The notes beneath the pieces were generated by a model. That model made no database searches, was not told the DNA's origin, and saw only the letters and a program-made list of their open reading frames with translations. 64,000 nt of DNA from Muricauda sp. SCSIO 64092 (GTDB lineage: Bacteria > Bacteroidota > Bacteroidia > Flavobacteriales > Flavobacteriaceae): the NCBI RefSeq assembly GCF_023016285.1, contig NZ_CP095413.1, positions 1,798,001 to 1,862,000 of the forward strand. The letters are read 5' to 3'. How positions within the stretch are numbered: the first letter of the stretch is position 1; every line of letters begins with the position of its first letter. Below, one piece after another: positions 54,461-62,977 of the stretch. The position numbers and the translations under genes are program-made.

Positions 54461-56256
54461 GATTCGGACATTTTGCGTTCCAATTCGGCTTGAAATTCCT
54501 CCATTACAGGTTTTACGGTACTTTCCGGCAGGTCCGCAATTTTTATGTACATCAATCCGTCCACTGAATTATTAAAAAGTGGATCTACATTAAAAGCCAC
54601 CACCTTGGCGTTTTGCTTAATGTATTTTTTGATCAATACTGGCAAACGTAGACTTCCCGGTTCCACTTCTTCAATAAGCCTATCAAACTTGTTGAGGTCC
54701 GCTTTGGCTTCATCAAACACAAACTCCTTATCGGCATCCTTAAGCTTTACCTTAAATTCCTTTTTTGGATGAATGTACTGGGCCACATAAGGATCCCAAT
54801 AATGGGACTTCATAAATTCGATCATCAATGACTTGGAGAAGTTCGAGAATTGATTGCTGATACTTACCCCACCAATTAAATACTTGTGTTCCGGATAGCG
54901 CAATGTGGTGTGCACGATGCCCTTCCAAAGCAAAAATAGGGGCATGGGCTTTTGCTGATATTCCTTTACAATGTAAGCCCTGCCCATCTCAATGGATCTG
55001 GCCATCATTCCATGCAACTCCGGTTCAAAACCAAATAGATCCTGAAGGTAAAAACCATCAATACCATAGTTTTTGAATATCTCGGAACCAAGCCCCATTC
55101 GGTAAGCCCCAACAATACATTTATCTTGATCATCCCAAAGGAACAGGTGGTGGTAATAGGAATCAAATTCATCCAGATCAATGGGATTATTGGTCCCCTC
55201 CCCTACTTCCCGGAACGTTACCTCGCGTTGTCGTCCAATTTCCTTTAAAAGGAAGGGCATATCCCCTTCCTGGGCCAGGAAGACTTCGTAATTTTTACTT
55301 TGCAACAACCGCATGTCCTTTTCACGAAGTTTCCCAATTTCACCTTCAAGAACTTCGGTCCGTATCGCCGTGGCAATCTTTCGTGGCGGTTTGGGAATCT
55401 TTAAACTTGTGGGCACTTTATCTATCAATCGTTCCTTCTCAAAAACATTGGCCAGGAGATAGGTTTTTTTACGGAGCAATTCCGTAAAACCTTCCAAGGT
55501 TTGCTCTTCCTTTTGGGCGGCCACCGATATGGGTTGGCCTATCCTCACTTTAATGGGACGTCTACTTTGGGTGGTCAGTTCCGAGGGCAATTTTGCCGTT
55601 CTAAAAACATCATTGATTTTTGAAAGGCGGTAAAACAGTCGACTATTGCGTGCATGAAAATAAATCGGTACCACGGGTACCTCCGCCTTCTTGATCAGTT
55701 TTAACGCAGCTTCCTCCCAGGGCTTGTCCACCAACAATTTACCATCGCGATAGGTAGATACCTCACCCGCAGGGAAAATCCCCAATGGATGCCCTTCCTT
55801 TAAATGCTGTAATGCATTTTTGAAACCGGTAATACTACTTTTGGCATCTTTATGGTTTTCAAAAGGATTGACCGGCATGATGTAAGGCTTCAAAGGTTCT
55901 ATTCTGTGCAAAAGGAAGTTGGCAATAATTTTGAAGTCCGATCGCTGTTCCAGCATCAGTTTTAAGAGAAGTACCCCGTCTATCCCTCCCAATGGGTGGT
56001 TGGAGATGGTAATAAAGGGACCGTTTTTGGGCAAACGTTTCAGTTCTTCCTCCACCAATTCAAAATCAATCTCATAATGCTCCAGGATAGCCTCACAGAA
56101 CTGATGGCCATCCAAATCCTGGTGCTTGTCATAAAAGTTGTTCATGTTGGAGATACGGGTAACCTGCATCAACAACCAACCTATAAATGTTCCAACAAAT
56201 CCGTACTTATCCAAATGGACAACCTTGGCAACCTCTTTCGCAGAAACCAGCCCCAT
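54457..56256 (-). CDS. Fused acyltransferase: PlsC-like N-terminal, GNAT-like C-terminal (OlsF-like)
   Basis: 599 residues. The N-terminal half (about 60-290) is a PlsC/LPLAT-type domain with ITISNHPLGGIDGVLLLKL (catalytic His-Asp), GIFPAGEVSTYRDGKL and VVPIYFHARNS. The C-terminal half (about 320-470) contains the N-acyltransferase-type part YEVFLAQEGDMPFLLKEIG, REVTFREVGEG and CIVGAYRMGLGSEI, as in OlsB/GlsB-like proteins. By family knowledge such fusions (OlsF) make ornithine or glycine acyl lipids, common membrane lipids of flavobacteria. The amino acid used here is not known. Convergent with arsC. Confidence 0.82.
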   Translation of the reverse strand: MGLVSAKEVAKVVHLDKYGFVGTFIGWLLMQVTRISNMNNFYDKHQDLDGHQFCEAILEHYEIDFELVEEELKRLPKNGPFITISNHPLGGIDGVLLLKLMLEQRSDFKIIANFLLHRIEPLKPYIMPVNPFENHKDAKSSITGFKNALQHLKEGHPLGIFPAGEVSTYRDGKLLVDKPWEEAALKLIKKAEVPVVPIYFHARNSRLFYRLSKINDVFRTAKLPSELTTQSRRPIKVRIGQPISVAAQKEEQTLEGFTELLRKKTYLLANVFEKERLIDKVPTSLKIPKPPRKIATAIRTEVLEGEIGKLREKDMRLLQSKNYEVFLAQEGDMPFLLKEIGRQREVTFREVGEGTNNPIDLDEFDSYYHHLFLWDDQDKCIVGAYRMGLGSEIFKNYGIDGFYLQDLFGFEPELHGMMARSIEMGRAYIVKEYQQKPMPLFLLWKGIVHTTLRYPEHKYLIGGVSISNQFSNFSKSLMIEFMKSHYWDPYVAQYIHPKKEFKVKLKDADKEFVFDEAKADLNKFDRLIEEVEPGSLRLPVLIKKYIKQNAKVVAFNVDPLFNNSVDGLMYIKIADLPESTVKPVMEEFQAELERKMSES

Positions 56257-56315
56257 GTGATTGATTTAGTTACGGTAAATATAGAAAAATAGCAGAAGTA
56301 GCAACCGAAGAAATC

Positions 56316-57566
56316 CTATTTCACCACAAGTTGCACCGTCTCTTTTCCCCTTTGTTCAACCAAAACATCATACCCATTTAAGATGGACTCAACGGCATTT
56401 TCATCAAAATGTCTTATGGTGTAAAGGGAGACCCCTTCATGGCATACCACTTTAAATCGTTCTTCCAAAACAGGAAGAAGGGTTTTTAAACCATCAAATT
56501 TATTGTCCAAACAGACGGAAAAGCTAATGGCCGAATTTTGAATCAAATCCACCTTTAACCGATGTTCATGGAAGAGCCTGAAAATTGCACTGATGTTATC
56601 TTCCACAATAAAGGAAAAATCCAATGATGACAATTTTAAAAGTACTTGTTCCTTCTTCACTATAAAACAGGGGACATCCGGGGAAATCTTCACGCCTTTG
56701 CCCACCTTGGTTCCCGAGGTCCTTGGATCCACAAATGATTTCACGAACAGGGGTATTCCCTTCCGCTGTAAGGGCTGTAGGGTTTTAGGGTGAATTACCG
56801 ACGCTCCATAAAATGCCAGTTCTATGGCTTCCCGATAACTGATCTGTTCCAGTTTCCGGGTTTCCTGAAAATGCCTGGGGTCGGCGTTCAAAACCCCGGG
56901 CACATCTTTCCAAATGGTGACGGAGTCGGCATCCAAGCAATACCCCAATATGGCAGCGGTATAGTCCGAACCTTCCCTTCCCAAGGTAGTAGTGAAGTTA
57001 TTCTCATCACTTCCCAAAAAACCCTGGGTAACATTCAATTTTTTGGTATCGATACGGGATCGGATACGACTCCCTGTCACTTCCCAGTCCACTTTGGCTT
57101 CACGATAGGCATTGTCCGTCTTGATCAATTCACGGACGTCCAACCACTCGTTTTCAATACCTATTTCCCTAAGATAGGCACTTACGATTGCTGTGGATAT
57201 CAGCTCCCCATACCCTACCACTTGGTCATAGACAAAGCCGTACTTTGGTGATTTGTTCCAAAGTAAAAACCCCCGGAACTCCTCAATCAGTTTATTGAGT
57301 TTGTGGTGTATCCCATGATTTTTGGCTTCAAACAAATCATTGATAATACCTTTATGGTAATCCGCAATAAACTGGATTTTTTCATCCAATAGGGCCTCAT
57401 CCTTAAAATAGGCATTGACCACGGCCTCCATGGCATTGGTCATCTTTCCCATCGCCGAGACTACCATTAATGTATTTTCGTGGCCCACCGTTTGCAATAC
57501 CTTGACCACATTGCGTACGCCTTCGGCGTTCTTTACGGATGCCCCCCCAAATTTGAATATTCTCAT
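56316..57566 (-). CDS. Aspartate kinase
   Basis: 416 residues. Opens with the family motif MRIFKFGGASVKNAEG (Lys binding phosphate); the kinase domain runs to about residue 285, including NFTTTLGREGSDYTAAILG and YGASVIHPKTLQPL. Two ACT domains follow (about 300-416), which normally sense lysine or threonine. First step of Lys/Thr/Met synthesis. No homoserine dehydrogenase part is fused. The GNAT gene upstream overlaps its ATG by 4 bp. Confidence 0.93.
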   Translation of the reverse strand: MRIFKFGGASVKNAEGVRNVVKVLQTVGHENTLMVVSAMGKMTNAMEAVVNAYFKDEALLDEKIQFIADYHKGIINDLFEAKNHGIHHKLNKLIEEFRGFLLWNKSPKYGFVYDQVVGYGELISTAIVSAYLREIGIENEWLDVRELIKTDNAYREAKVDWEVTGSRIRSRIDTKKLNVTQGFLGSDENNFTTTLGREGSDYTAAILGYCLDADSVTIWKDVPGVLNADPRHFQETRKLEQISYREAIELAFYGASVIHPKTLQPLQRKGIPLFVKSFVDPRTSGTKVGKGVKISPDVPCFIVKKEQVLLKLSSLDFSFIVEDNISAIFRLFHEHRLKVDLIQNSAISFSVCLDNKFDGLKTLLPVLEERFKVVCHEGVSLYTIRHFDENAVESILNGYDVLVEQRGKETVQLVVK

Positions 57567-58039
57567 TCTTCCATAAATTTTTTCATGGCCGCCCTATCCA
57601 TTTGTACCACATCCCAATCCCTGAGCACAATGGCACCACTGTTCTCATAAAACTGTATGGCAGGTTCGTTCCAATCCAGTACTTCCCATCCAAGGCGTCG
57701 TACTTTTTTCTCCAGACCATAGGCAACCACCCGTTTTAAAAGGGCCTTTCCCACTCCTTTTCCCCTCATGGATTGTGTAACTATTAAATCCTCCAAATGG
57801 ATGACCGGGCCATTCCATGTGGAATATCTGGCGTACACCAATGCAATACCAATAAGGGTTGAGTCCGCCTCTGCCACAAAACAGTGGAACAAAGGCCTTT
57901 CTCCAAATCCATCCCTTGTCAGCTCTTCCACAGTGACCTTAACGGCATTGGGCATTTTTTCAAAAACCGCCAGTTCAGTTACCAACCGATGGACGGATTC
58001 CATGTCCGCTTTTACTGCTTCTCGAATTAAAAAATCCAT
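57563..58039 (-). CDS. GNAT acetyltransferase, SSAT/thialysine-like
   Basis: 158 residues from ATG 58039; the upstream frame to 58081 has no support. Features are those of spermidine/spermine acetyltransferase-like proteins: FLIREAVKADMESVHRLV, YARYSTWNGPVIHLEDLIV, acetyl-CoA loop MRGKGVGKALLKRVV, and VLDWNEPAIQFYENSGA. Acts on polyamine or thialysine type amines in the family; the substrate here is open. Overlaps aspartate kinase by 4 bp. Confidence 0.85.
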   Translation of the reverse strand: MDFLIREAVKADMESVHRLVTELAVFEKMPNAVKVTVEELTRDGFGERPLFHCFVAEADSTLIGIALVYARYSTWNGPVIHLEDLIVTQSMRGKGVGKALLKRVVAYGLEKKVRRLGWEVLDWNEPAIQFYENSGAIVLRDWDVVQMDRAAMKKFMEE

Positions 58040-58151
58040 ATTGTTGCAAATAAAACACTTTGTTATAATATAAACCAACAAAGGTTTGTCGAAATCGTTG
58101 TAGTATCACAAAAAGCACGAACTTTGCAGCTAAATAAAACAACCGCTTTCA

Positions 58152-59159
58152 ATGCACACGAAGAACAAGACCCTTGGAGAATTCATTATTGAAAACCAAA
58201 CCGATTTTCAATATTCAACCGGGGAGCTTTCCAAATTGATCAATGCCATACGCCTGGCAGCCAAAGTAGTCAACCATGAAGTGAACAAAGCAGGACTTGT
58301 CGATATTCTTGGGGATGCCGGGGACACCAACATTCAAGGTGAAGATCAAAAGAAATTGGATGTCTTGGCCAACGAAAAATTCATTCAGACCCTAAAAAAC
58401 AGGGAAATTGTCTGTGGTATCGCTTCGGAAGAGGAGGATCATTTCATTTCCATTAACAGCCATGATGAAAACCACCAAAACAAATACGTGGTCCTTATCG
58501 ATCCCCTGGATGGTTCATCCAATATTGATGTCAATGTTTCCGTTGGAACCATATTTTCCATTTATCGGAGAATTACACCTGTAGGCACGCCCGTACAACT
58601 CGAGGACTTTTTACAGCCCGGTAACCAACAGGTCGCGGCGGGCTATGTTATTTATGGAACTTCCACAATGCTGGTATACACCACGGGGAACGGGGTGAAC
58701 GGTTTTACTTTAAATCCTGCCATTGGAACGTTTTATTTATCGCATCCAAACATGCAATTCCCGGAGAATGGAAAAATCTATTCCGTAAACGAGGGGAACT
58801 ACATTCATTTTTTACAGGGGGTAAAAGACTATATAAAGTATTGCCAAATGGAAGAGGGCGATCGTCCTTATACTTCAAGGTACATAGGCTCTTTGGTTTC
58901 GGACTTTCACCGAAACATGATCAAGGGCGGGATTTATATGTATCCTAAAAGCAGTGTGACCGGAAACGGGAAACTTAGATTGCTGTACGAATGCAATCCC
59001 ATGGCCTTTTTGGCCGAACAGGCCAATGGGGTGGCCATTGGCGGAAAGAACAGAATATTGGATATCGTTCCCAAAGAACTGCACCAAAGGGTACCTTTTT
59101 TCTGCGGAAGCAAAAATATGGTATTGAAGTTACAGGAGTTTTTGGCGAAATACCACTAA
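58152..59159 (+). CDS. fbp: Fructose-1,6-bisphosphatase, class I
   Basis: 335 residues. The metal and substrate motifs are clear: [46 protein letters not shown] and the sugar-phosphate region [16 protein letters not shown], then [17 protein letters not shown]. It hydrolyses fructose 1,6-bisphosphate in gluconeogenesis. A CTTTGC sequence about 30 bases upstream is only a partial -7 match. The end overlaps the end of the convergent TerB-like gene by 4 bp. Confidence 0.96.
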   Translation: MHTKNKTLGEFIIENQTDFQYSTGELSKLINAIRLAAKVVNHEVNKAGLVDILGDAGDTNIQGEDQKKLDVLANEKFIQTLKNREIVCGIASEEEDHFISINSHDENHQNKYVVLIDPLDGSSNIDVNVSVGTIFSIYRRITPVGTPVQLEDFLQPGNQQVAAGYVIYGTSTMLVYTTGNGVNGFTLNPAIGTFYLSHPNMQFPENGKIYSVNEGNYIHFLQGVKDYIKYCQMEEGDRPYTSRYIGSLVSDFHRNMIKGGIYMYPKSSVTGNGKLRLLYECNPMAFLAEQANGVAIGGKNRILDIVPKELHQRVPFFCGSKNMVLKLQEFLAKYH

Positions 59160-59584
59160 GGCTGTTTCTCAATCAAATACTGATAGTCCTCAAAAGCGAT
59201 TTTTCCCCTAAAAATAGCATAGGATTTTTCAATAAGTTTCTTGGCCGCATCGGGGGAATACCCTAGACCTATGGCGTACCGCTCAATAAGGTTCATTTGG
59301 TCCTCCTCTATGAAATAATCGGCAAATACCATCTGAAACAATTCGAACAGTCGCTTTAGCCGCTTCTCACCACTATGGGGGGTCTGAATGGGATACTTGT
59401 TCTCTTTCTTCATTACCTCCTTATATTCCGCACTGGTAATGTTCAGTTTAAAGGCAAACTTGTCCAAAACAGCTTTTTCCTTTTCATTGATTTCCCCATC
59501 AACCGCCGCTAAACTGGCCAATGTGGCAAAATGGGCAAGATTATGCCGCTGATCACTGTGCTCGTATAGGTCAACAATTGGCAT
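59156..59584 (-). CDS. TerB-like (tellurite-resistance B fold) protein
   Basis: 142 residues from ATG 59584 ([16 protein letters not shown]); the frame to 59665 adds an AT-rich-coded tail without family match. All-helical, with [23 protein letters not shown], the acidic DG.I...E metal-type motif of TerB/DjlA, repeated weakly near the end ([18 protein letters not shown]). TerB-type domains are found in envelope-stress and tellurite systems, but isolated copies have no assigned role. Confidence 0.82.
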   Translation of the reverse strand: MPIVDLYEHSDQRHNLAHFATLASLAAVDGEINEKEKAVLDKFAFKLNITSAEYKEVMKKENKYPIQTPHSGEKRLKRLFELFQMVFADYFIEEDQMNLIERYAIGLGYSPDAAKKLIEKSYAIFRGKIAFEDYQYLIEKQP

Positions 59585-59665
59585 TGTATAAAATTTTGTT
59601 GCGCAAATATAAACCATTTCACTACCGAAATACGAAATAAAAAGACCCAATTTGGGCGTTCCCAA

Positions 59666-59757
59666 AAACCTGTTTTTGGTCGGGCTTTTCGCTAAAATCC
59701 TCGCCCAATATCGTATTGGGCTGTGGGTTACCGCTGCAATCCCTAACGCGGGTTGAC
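59666..59757. repeat. REP-like intergenic element
   Basis: Begins near GGTCGGGCTTTTCGCT and ends at CCGCTGCAATCCCTAACGCG, with a central hairpin GCCCAATA-TCG-TATTGGGC (59703-59721). The outer sequences resemble a flavobacterial intergenic repeat known to me from other genomes (CGGGCTTT...GCAATCCCTAACGC). No second copy is in this window. Confidence 0.5.
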
Positions 59758-59783
59758 CTACAAATTTGTATCTTCACCATGCT

Positions 59784-60833
59784 ATGAACCCTCCTCTTCT
59801 ACGTTTTACGGACAAGGGCATTTATTGCGAAGCTGCAGACGTGTACTTGGATCCCTGGCGACCGGTATCCAAGGCCATAATTTCCCACGGCCATGCCGAT
59901 CACAGTCGTTGGGGGCATAAAAACTACATTACCCATCATCAAAACGTCCCTATCGTAAAACATCGTTTGGGAAACATTGCCATTTCAGGAAAAGAATGGG
60001 GGGAAACCTTTAGTGTCAAAGGCGTAAAATTCAGTCTGCACCCCGCAGGGCACATTTTGGGATCTTCACAGATCCGTGTGGAACATAAGGGTGAGGTTTG
60101 GGTCTTTACGGGGGACTATAAAATTGAGGACGATGGCCTGGCCACACCCTACGAATCCGTTAAGTGCCACACGTTTATTACGGAATGCACCTTTGGATTG
60201 CCCGCATTTCTCTGGAGACCACAGGAAGAGGTCAAAAAAGACATCAATGAGTGGTGGGCCACCAATCGGGCCAATGGGCAAACCTCAGTACTTTTTGGGT
60301 ATTCGCTGGGAAAGGCACAACGCCTTTTAAAGCTATTGGACCCTTCCATTGGTAAAATTTACACCCATGGGGCGGTTGAAAACATGACCCAGGTCCTCCG
60401 GCAGTTCACAGATTTTCATCAAACGGAATTGGTGACCAAGGACACTAAAAAGGAAGACCTAAAGGGGAGCCTTGTACTAGCGCCACCATCGGCACACGGT
60501 AGTACCTGGATTCGAAAAATGACCCCATTTGTGACCGGGACCGCCAGCGGATGGATGGCCTTTAGAGGTGCCAGACGAAGACGTGCCGTGGATAAAGGCT
60601 TTGTACTTAGCGATCATTGTGATTGGCCGGGGCTTTTAAAGGCCATAAAGGACACCACGGCAGAAAAAGTAATCTGCACCCATGGTTATACCGAAATCTT
60701 TTCCAGGTATTTGCGCGAACTGGGTTACGATGCAAGAACCGAGCATACGCAATATGGTGAGGAAGAAGATAAAAGCCCCTCCCCAGATCTCCCCAAAGGG
60801 GAGGGAGTTAAAAACGATGAGGTATCATTATGA
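59784..60833 (+). CDS. Ligase-associated 3'-exonuclease (metallo-beta-lactamase/beta-CASP fold)
   Basis: 349 residues from ATG 59784; a TTG at 59766 upstream is less likely. The metal-binding motif is IISHGHADHSRWG (HxHxDH), with HPAGHILGSSQI, FTGDYKIEDDG and FVLSDHCDWPG completing the site. Family members act with an ATP-dependent DNA ligase and an Lhr-like helicase in a DNA repair set. The last about 20 residues (KSPSPDLPKGEGVKND) are encoded by a palindromic repeat and look like an added tail. Ends 4 bp inside the ligase gene. Confidence 0.92.
   Translation: MNPPLLRFTDKGIYCEAADVYLDPWRPVSKAIISHGHADHSRWGHKNYITHHQNVPIVKHRLGNIAISGKEWGETFSVKGVKFSLHPAGHILGSSQIRVEHKGEVWVFTGDYKIEDDGLATPYESVKCHTFITECTFGLPAFLWRPQEEVKKDINEWWATNRANGQTSVLFGYSLGKAQRLLKLLDPSIGKIYTHGAVENMTQVLRQFTDFHQTELVTKDTKKEDLKGSLVLAPPSAHGSTWIRKMTPFVTGTASGWMAFRGARRRRAVDKGFVLSDHCDWPGLLKAIKDTTAEKVICTHGYTEIFSRYLRELGYDARTEHTQYGEEEDKSPSPDLPKGEGVKNDEVSL
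60777..60805. repeat. Palindromic repeat inside exonuclease 3' coding end
   Basis: CCCTCCCC (60777-60784) pairs with GGGGAGGG (60798-60805), and an inner CTCCCC-AAA-GGGGAG stem overlaps it. It encodes the residues SPSPDLPKGEG in frame. Such G/C hairpins (encoding PSPPLPKGE-like peptides) are a known dispersed repeat in Bacteroidota. Confidence 0.65.
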
Positions 60834-62509
60834 AAAATCCCAATAAAAATAAAAAGGACCCGATACCCCCCCTTCGGGGGATGGGGGGCTTTTCGCAGCT
60901 CATCAAGACTTTGGATAGCACCAACAAGACCAATGTCAAGGTACAGGCATTGGCCAATTATTTTTTGATGGCCCCGGATACCGATAAAGTCTGGACCATT
61001 GCCATCCTTTCACATCGGCGTCCGCCCAGACCGGTCAATACCACCTTATTGCGGGAATGGGCTTCCGAACTCGCAAAAATCCCATTGTGGTTGTTTGAGG
61101 AAAGTTATCATATTGTAGGCGATCTGGCCGAAACAATTGCCCTCGTCGTCCCATCTGACGAACATTCCACGGATAAGGATTTGACCCATTTTTTGGAAGA
61201 AATGATATGGTTGAAAAAACAATCGGACGAGGATAAAAAGGCATATCTTTTTGAAAATTGGCAGCAACTGGATTACTATGGCCGTTTCGTATTTACAAAA
61301 TTGATTACAGGTGGTTTTCGAATTGGGGTAAGCCAAAAATTAATGACCAAGGCCCTTTCCAAGGCCACTGGTGTGGATGAAGACATTTTGGCCTATAAAC
61401 TCATGGGCAATTGGGACCCCGGTACCATCTCATTCCAAAATCTGGTATTGGAAGAAAACGAAGGTGATTTTCTCTCAAAACCCTATCCCTTTTATTTGGC
61501 CTATGCCCTGGAGGACCTTCCCCAGGAGTTGGGGGATGTGACCCAATGGTCCGTGGAACACAAATGGGACGGTATTCGCGCGCAACTCATTATTAGGAAC
61601 GATCAGTTATTTGTTTGGAGCCGAGGGGAGGAATTGGTAACGGACAAATACCCAGAGTTTCAAAAATTTATGGGCATCATCCCCAATGGAACGGTACTCG
61701 ATGGCGAACTACTTCCCTATCCCAATGGGGCTATTGGCACCTTTAATGACCTCCAGACCCGCATCGGCCGGAAAACGGTCTCAAAATCGCTTTTGGAGAA
61801 AACCCCGGTAATCATAAAAGCGTATGATCTGTTGGAATGGAATGGAATGGACATTCGGGATAAACCATTTATGGAACGGAGGCGACTTCTGGAAAATCTT
61901 TATTCGTCCGTGGTTGAGGGCAGTGGAAGTGACCTGCCGTTACTCCTATCCGAGCGGATGCAGTTCAGCTCCTGGGACCAGGTGGCCCAGGAACGGGAAA
62001 TGTCCAGAGCCAAACACAGTGAGGGTCTAATGTTAAAACGCTTGGATTCAACGTATCAAGTAGGGCGCAAAAAAGGGGATTGGTGGAAATGGAAGGTGGA
62101 CCCATTGACCATTGACGCCGTGTTAACGTATGCCATGCGCGGGCATGGTCGAAGAAGTAATTTGTTTACCGATTATACCTTTGCCCTTTGGAAGGCAAAC
62201 GAAAAAGGGGAACGGGAACTGGTCACCTTTGCAAAGGCCTATTCCGGTTTGACCGATAAGGAGTTTCAGGAAGTGGATGCCTGGATAAAAAGGAATACCC
62301 TGGAACGCTTTGGTCCTGTACGTAGCGTAACACCACATCATGTGTTTGAGATTGCCTTTGAGGGGATTGTCTTTTCCAAAAGACATAAAAGTGGTGTGGC
62401 CACACGGTTCCCCAGGATCTTAAGATGGCGTAAGGACAAAAAAATTGAGGAGGCGAATTCGTTGGAAGATTTAAAGGCACTGATCCCGAATTCCGCTAAG
62501 GCGGAATGA
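60830..62509 (+). CDS. ATP-dependent DNA ligase
   Basis: 559 residues. The N-terminal DNA-binding domain is helical (about 30-215). The nucleotidyl domain has the catalytic Lys in EHKWDGIRAQ (about residue 243), then TVLDGELL and EGLMLKRLDS. The OB-fold domain is C-terminal, ending RWRKDKKIEEANSLEDLK. It seals DNA nicks using ATP. Together with the exonuclease upstream and the helicase downstream it forms the ligase-associated repair cluster. The first about 20 residues (KNPNKNKKDPIPPLRGMGG) look like a recent addition from a palindromic repeat and are probably not structural. Confidence 0.94.
   Translation: MKNPNKNKKDPIPPLRGMGGFSQLIKTLDSTNKTNVKVQALANYFLMAPDTDKVWTIAILSHRRPPRPVNTTLLREWASELAKIPLWLFEESYHIVGDLAETIALVVPSDEHSTDKDLTHFLEEMIWLKKQSDEDKKAYLFENWQQLDYYGRFVFTKLITGGFRIGVSQKLMTKALSKATGVDEDILAYKLMGNWDPGTISFQNLVLEENEGDFLSKPYPFYLAYALEDLPQELGDVTQWSVEHKWDGIRAQLIIRNDQLFVWSRGEELVTDKYPEFQKFMGIIPNGTVLDGELLPYPNGAIGTFNDLQTRIGRKTVSKSLLEKTPVIIKAYDLLEWNGMDIRDKPFMERRRLLENLYSSVVEGSGSDLPLLLSERMQFSSWDQVAQEREMSRAKHSEGLMLKRLDSTYQVGRKKGDWWKWKVDPLTIDAVLTYAMRGHGRRSNLFTDYTFALWKANEKGERELVTFAKAYSGLTDKEFQEVDAWIKRNTLERFGPVRSVTPHHVFEIAFEGIVFSKRHKSGVATRFPRILRWRKDKKIEEANSLEDLKALIPNSAKAE
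60866..60888. repeat. Palindromic repeat inside ligase 5' coding start
   Basis: CCCCCC-TTC-GGGGG hairpin with a second GGGGGG run behind it. It encodes IPPLRGMGG near residue 15 of the ligase. Lies 60 bases from the palindrome in the exonuclease tail. Confidence 0.6.
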
Positions 62510-62605
62510 AGGGATCTCTTGGCAAATAGACCCATTACCTAAAAAAGAACCCAAATCAGATAAAAGAAGACCCTCCATAAAACCGTTAACTTCGCCCCAT
62601 TCGTT

Positions 62606-62914
62606 ATGAAGGGCTACTGCTATATCCTTACCAATAAAAACAAAACTGTACTGTATGTCGGTGCTACAAATAATTTGGGAAGAAGGGTCAGCGAGCATAA
62701 GAATGGTAAATACAAAAACGCTTTCACCAAAAAATACAATTGTACCCTTTTGGTCTATTTTGAAGAATTTGATACTATCAAGGATTCCTTTAAAGGAGAG
62801 CGGCAATTGAAAGCAGGCAACAGAAAACGAAAGGAAAAACTAATCAACTCGATAAATCCGGAATGGAGTGATTTGTCAGAAAGTTGGTTTGATGGGAGTA
62901 AAGAATCTTTTTAA
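62606..62914 (+). CDS. GIY-YIG nuclease-domain protein
   Basis: 102 residues. The GIY-YIG core is plain: YCYILTNKNKTVLYVGATNN with the catalytic Arg in NLGRRVSEHK, then LLVYFEEFDTIKDSFKGERQLK (Glu). It is a stand-alone UPF0213/YhbQ-like form with no DNA-binding domain. Such genes are often mobile or multicopy in Bacteroidota. It lies between the ligase and its partner helicase, which are normally adjacent, so it looks inserted. Confidence 0.88.
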   Translation: MKGYCYILTNKNKTVLYVGATNNLGRRVSEHKNGKYKNAFTKKYNCTLLVYFEEFDTIKDSFKGERQLKAGNRKRKEKLINSINPEWSDLSESWFDGSKESF

Positions 62915-62977
62915 TTTTAGAGACACATATCAAAAGATTACTTCGCTATCACTCGCAATCAACGCTTTGAAATTGCA

